Of a stretch of 10,626 nt of DNA, positions 7,236 through 10,626 are shown one piece after another. Under the pieces are notes generated by a model. It ran no database searches and was not told the origin of the DNA. It saw nothing but the letters and a program-made list of their open reading frames with translations. Position 1 is the first letter of the stretch. Each line of letters opens with the position of its first letter. The DNA lies in contig JADGJG010000945.1 of the NCBI GenBank assembly GCA_027596195.1, positions 1-10,626 of the forward strand, in the 5' to 3' direction. The translations under genes and the position numbers were made by a program. Origin of the DNA: Podochytrium sp. JEL0797. Taxonomy: Eukaryota > Chytridiomycota > Chytridiomycetes > Chytridiales > Chytriomycetaceae.

Positions 7236-7750
7236 TCAACATTTTGAAGTTCGATGATACGTGTCACTAAATGTGAGGTAGTGAGGCCTTTTTGGAGGCG
7301 TGAGATGAGGTGGGAGAGGTGGGTTGTTTCTGCTTGCTACAGTCTCAATCATGGTAGAATCACATCCAAAAAAACGGGTTCTGGCACGCGCTTGGGCCTT
7401 ACAGTCCGCGGTTTCCGCCACGACGCGCGTGATTTCGTCGTTGAAGTACTCGAGGTCGCGTGGTTTTGGTTTCGTTGTGGTGGTGGTGATGGTGTAGGAA
7501 AAGAAAGAGTAGGGGGTGGCGGTGCGGAAGCGGGTGACTTGATATTCGAGGAAGGAAATTTGGCGGCATTTGATGGAGCGATGGGTCGTGCGGAGGACGT
7601 GGCGGAGAATGATGAATTCGAGCTGTGTGAATAAAATGAGTGTGTGTGTAAAAAAAGGGAGACAAGGCGCCCAGAGCCAACGCAACAACACGAAGCAGTA
7701 TTTCCGGCGTCGTCTTCTGCCTTGACTAGTGCAACACGCTCGGCGATCAT
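7236..7750 (-). CDS. Small predicted protein of unknown function, two exons
   Basis: The proposed exon 2 (7622-7236, 128 codons plus stop) follows a strong acceptor, a long pyrimidine/CA tract ending TTCACACAG. It reads LEFIILRHVLRTTHRSIKC, then DEITRVVAETADCKAQARAR and FFGCDSTMIETV, basic and probably helical. Exon 1 would start at the ATG at 7750 (MIAERVALVKAEDDAGNTA, purine at -3) and end at 7682 (weak GTTGGC donor) or near 7664. Total length is about 151 residues. Another good acceptor, CACTTTCAG, lies eight bases before this ATG, so a further upstream exon or a 5' UTR intron is possible. I do not recognise the family; the arginine-rich LRHVLRTTHR segment recalls LYR-type mitochondrial proteins, but the motif is not there. 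The C-terminal tail after about residue 115 is low-complexity and may be misread. Confidence 0.4.
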
Positions 7751-7857
7751 CTCGCCGCCTGAAAGTGCGGAATGAAAATGAAATAATATAAGAAAGAAAA
7801 GAATGCATTCGAAATTTCACAATACTACTTGAAGAACCATATAGAAGAACGTAGTTT

Positions 7858-9794
7858 TCAAACCAACAAATACACCAACGACGTAAACAACGAAACCGCC
7901 ACAGCACCCACCAAAGTCCCCGACTGCATCCCCACAACGCCACCCATCGCACCCGCCGCTCCATCACCACCTCCCACAACACTCGCATCCGCCGACCCCG
8001 TCTCATTCAACATGGCCCCGGCCGCCGCATTAAAAGCAGCATACACATCCCCCGTTGACACATTTCCTTTAATCATCTCATCCATCACCCCCGCCGCGAT
8101 ATTCGCCACCAACGTCGGCGACACGTCATTCTCGGCCGCCAACGCGTTCACAGCCGCCGTCACCGCGCCCGGGGTCGCCATAGAGAGAGTCGCGTTCATG
8201 GAGATCAATTGGTTCATGATTTTAGTGATTTGGAGCTGCGTGTCTGCGCTTGAGGAGTCCGCGACGCGACCGAATCCGAAAAGGTATCCGCCGCGGTTAT
8301 TCCAGCCCGAGGAAACACAACCAAACAGTCGAGAGAGGCAGGATTGAGCATTGATTTGGAGTGTGGAGGAGAAGAAGGGGATTTGGGTTGCAACTGTGCT
8401 TGTGATTGAGACGGAATTGGTGACGGCCAGGGAGCCAAAGTACGGGCCGAGGACAGACACGCTTGAATAGATAGGGTAGAATTGTTGGAACTTTTGGAAC
8501 CGGGGAAGGCATCCTGAAGAGATTTGGACCACGTGAAGCGTTTGGATGTTGAATTTTGACGCGAGGCGGCGACATCCCGTGTGGAAGTCGAACGTGCGGG
8601 GCCAGCTTGAGATTTCGGCAATAACTTGGCCACAGATGGAGGGGCTGATTTGGAGAGGCGTGGAGATGCCGGCAATCGTTCCGCTGTCGACGGCAACGGA
8701 ACCGCCACAGAGAATGTTTCCGCCATTGAAAGTGCAGGCCCCAGGGTTGTTTCCAACAGAAACGGTCCCACCGACTGACACGGAAGCCGAGATCTGACTA
8801 GCACTGGTAAAGATTCCATTCATTGCGGTTCCTGGCGGGAAATAGACCAAGCAACCTGACGCGACCGACGCCACAGTCTGCAACGAGCACTGGAACTGAG
8901 TCACCAGTTGCTGACATCCCGACAAGAGAGTGTCACTCGAGTACCCAGCAATGGCTTGACAAATCTGCTGAGACGCTCCCGAGGATAGAGAAAGCTGGGT
9001 ATCCAACCCGGAAAACACGGTTTGAGGAATCGACACGCCTTGAATCAAAACGCTACCAGTAGTACCAACGGCAGGGATTGCTCCGCCCTCTGTTCCCGAA
9101 AGTCCCCCGATCCCGCCAAAGATGCCACTCATGCCGCTGCCAGACGGAAACTTCGTTAAACACGCTGAAGCCAGCGAAATCACACTCTGTGCGCTACATC
9201 CAAACTGGGTCGCAATCTGCTGACACCACGTCAAGTCCGCACTCGGCAACACCGAAATAGCTTGAATAATGGGCCCACAAGTGTGTTGTTTGAGTGCAAA
9301 CTGGGTTTCCCAACCAGACAGAATCGTTTGAGGGAAAGGCACGCCTTGAATCGTGACCGTGGTCGTAACGACCACATTTGTAATTTTTACCACAGAGACG
9401 CCGTGAAAGATGGGAAAGAAAGGGTGGCCAGTGCGGAAATGCTTGAGGCAACCCAAGCCGATTCCGGAAATCACGTTCACTCCACACCCATATTTTTTCG
9501 ACAGCGATAGACTACCTGCTTGGTAGTCCCCGGTAATGGAGTGAATGTCTTGAATGATTTGGCCGCACGTTGTGGCTTGGAGGTTGTAAGTTTTGCTCCA
9601 CGTTTGGATGTCGAGCTGCGGAATGGCGACCGCAAATGTGCCTTGACCTGTTCTATACACTTTAGTTTCATGCAGGAGTAGTTGCAACTTCAAATCAGCT
9701 TACCAGGTAGAAGGAGGTCGCCAATTTGGTAGCTGGCAGCAAGAGCGCTGGTGGCAGCGAGAAACACGATCGTAGCGAATCGCAACATTTTCAT
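7858..9794 (-). CDS. Secreted, probably GPI-anchored protein with four cysteine-patterned repeats
   Basis: Exons 9794-9704 and 9647-7858 (intron 9648-9703, 56 nt, GTAAGC..ACAG) give 626 residues. Residues 1-19 form a signal peptide (MKMLRFATIVFLAATSALA). Four repeats of about 75-100 residues follow. The full pattern is C-x(14-19)-C-x8-C-x11-C: repeat 2 Cys154/172/181/193 and repeat 3 Cys260/275/284/296. Repeat 1 has Cys58/85/97 (Ser76 replaces the second), and repeat 4 has Cys369/389/410 (Ile398 replaces the third). Repeats 2 and 3 share IQGV-x-x-PQT-x-x-SG, CQQ and QF-x-CS. Two extra cysteine pairs lie at 335/344 and 467/474. The region 495-580 looks helical, has three N-glycosylation sequons (Asn515, 559, 578), and runs into a Gly-rich stretch and a hydrophobic end (GTLVGAVAVSLFTSLVYLLV) typical of GPI signals. 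The repeat family is unknown to me. The role is likely cell wall or surface display, possibly adhesion, by inference only. Confidence 0.85.
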
Positions 9795-9840
9795 TTGGAT
9801 TGTTTTTTGACTTGTTTGGAAGCTCACCCGCGCTTTTAGG

Positions 9841-9848
9841 ATTTTATA
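9841..9848 (-). promoter_or_regulatory. TATA box of the secreted repeat-protein gene
   Basis: The minus strand reads GCGTATAAAATCC about 47-54 bases before the start codon at 9794. The match to TATAAA is exact. This implies a very short 5' UTR, and inducible expression is typical of TATA-containing fungal promoters. Confidence 0.55.
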
Positions 9849-10532
9849 CGCCCGGATTAATGAGAGAGGAATGAAAGTTTGAAGAAAAAAATTAGTCAAG
9901 CGAGAGGGGAATGAAAGTTTGAATAATATTTCGCGTTTGATTGCCAAAAAAGTCATAATGAATTTTTTCGTACGTAATGCGGACGGAAAAATGAGAAGCT
10001 GAGTTCATCAAAGTAGGATGAGATGAGCTTCACAAGTGACGCCAAAAAAATATGAGGGGAAATCAAGCAAGGGCGTTGGAATGTGCGAAGCCACCATACA
10101 AATCATGCGACGCTCACGCATCATCTGTCGGAGCGTATGTTTCATACTCGAAACAGACGTAGTAGATGAAGCACCCCCCGTCTTACAAATCATCGATGAC
10201 TCGAAGGCAGAAACGGCGTGATATCAATGGTGAGACTGTGAAAGAGAGAACGCACGCGTTGATGAAGGAGAATATTGCCGACTGGAGAAGTTTAAAAAGG
10301 CCACCGACGCTCGAGAGGCTTGAGATGGCTTGACAAAAGGCGCCGACGCGCCCGCGGGCAATCCGTAATATCTAGATACGCTATTCACGACAGCGCCTTT
10401 TACATTCATATAAAAGCAAATTTAACTTTATCCCTATATGCTCTGTAAAAGCGGCTCCTTATTTCAAATACAAACACGCAAAAAAAAACAACAACCCAAA
10501 AGAACTTGCCACCACCCCTCATAAGGGCACCC
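9849..10532. other. Stretch without a supported gene
   Basis: Frames of about 61 codons are open at 10036-10221 (plus) and 10224-10409 (minus), but neither shows a motif. A TATAAAAG string at 10409-10416 on the plus strand could be a promoter for something beyond the window, but nothing follows it. The part near 10481-10500 is A/C-rich (AAAAAAAACAACAACCC). The minus-strand half near 9849-9950 is the probable upstream promoter region of the repeat-protein gene. Confidence 0.4.
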
Positions 10533-10626
10533 GGTACACCCCCCGCCGGCCCGCCCCGCGGCGCGCGGGCCGCGCGCGGGGGGGGGCGCGGCGGGCGGCG
10601 GGGCGGGCGGGGGGGCGGCGGGGGGG
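10533..10626. other. Extreme G+C low-complexity end, probably artefactual
   Basis: The last roughly 90 bases are almost only G and C and turn into G-runs with scattered C at the very edge, unlike the balanced composition of the rest of the window. No telomere-like unit such as TTAGGG is present. This resembles a low-quality contig end built from G-rich read tails. A genuine G+C-rich repeat edge is the alternative. Confidence 0.6.

Noticed and set aside
7236..8006. Uninterrupted 256-codon minus-strand frame covering the small gene and the end of the surface-protein gene
   Set aside because: The upstream half is a shadow of the GPI-protein gene in another frame (Arg/Trp-rich), and the middle is a pyrimidine-rich intron-like stretch.
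10036..10221. 61-codon plus-strand frame ending IIDDSKAETA
   Set aside because: It has no motif and no flanking signals, and an equally long frame is open on the other strand. A short exon cannot be excluded.
10533..10626. Telomere end
   Set aside because: There is no regular short unit such as TTAGGG; only irregular G/C runs are present.

Overview
The window comes from a eukaryotic nuclear genome, most likely a filamentous or zoosporic fungus. The genes carry short introns of 53-75 nt with GT..AG ends, the standard genetic code fits every reading frame, and the transporter is of the fungal DHA1 drug/polyamine type. I cannot place the organism more precisely. All five genes I can support lie on the minus strand, each apparently with its own transcription unit.

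Reading by increasing coordinate: 1-489 is gene-poor but holds a small decayed copy of the nitrilase 3' end (about 371-430). 490-1581 is an intact three-exon nitrilase with the Glu-Lys-Cys triad. 1876-2522 is a two-exon small heat-shock protein with a likely mitochondrial presequence; four perfect alternating heat-shock-element units (2586-2605) lie just upstream. 3093-5164 contains no intact gene. It is bounded by long, diverged inverted repeats (about 3093-3351 and 4962-5164) and looks like an old TIR-bearing or foldback-like element. Inside are a CAG-rich minisatellite, an array of roughly 162- and 114-bp repeats, an inverted copy of the array unit, and a frameshifted coding remnant. The element ends 34 bp past the stop codon of the next gene.

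5198-6977 is a five-exon MFS transporter of 498 residues. Its best poly(A) signal sits inside the element's terminal repeat. 7236-7750 is a weakly supported small two-exon gene of unknown function. 7858-9794 encodes a 626-residue secreted protein with four cysteine-patterned repeats and a probable GPI anchor signal, preceded by a TATA box. 9849-10532 shows no convincing gene, and the last ~95 bases are extreme G+C low-complexity sequence that looks like a contig-end artefact.

The genes do not form an obvious pathway. The nitrilase and transporter would suit detoxification of plant or microbial compounds, the heat-shock protein handles stress, and the anchored repeat protein is probably displayed on the cell surface. 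This reading is inference. The most unusual items are the inverted-repeat element with its nested repeats and the cysteine-repeat surface protein, in which the first and last repeats have each lost one different cysteine.
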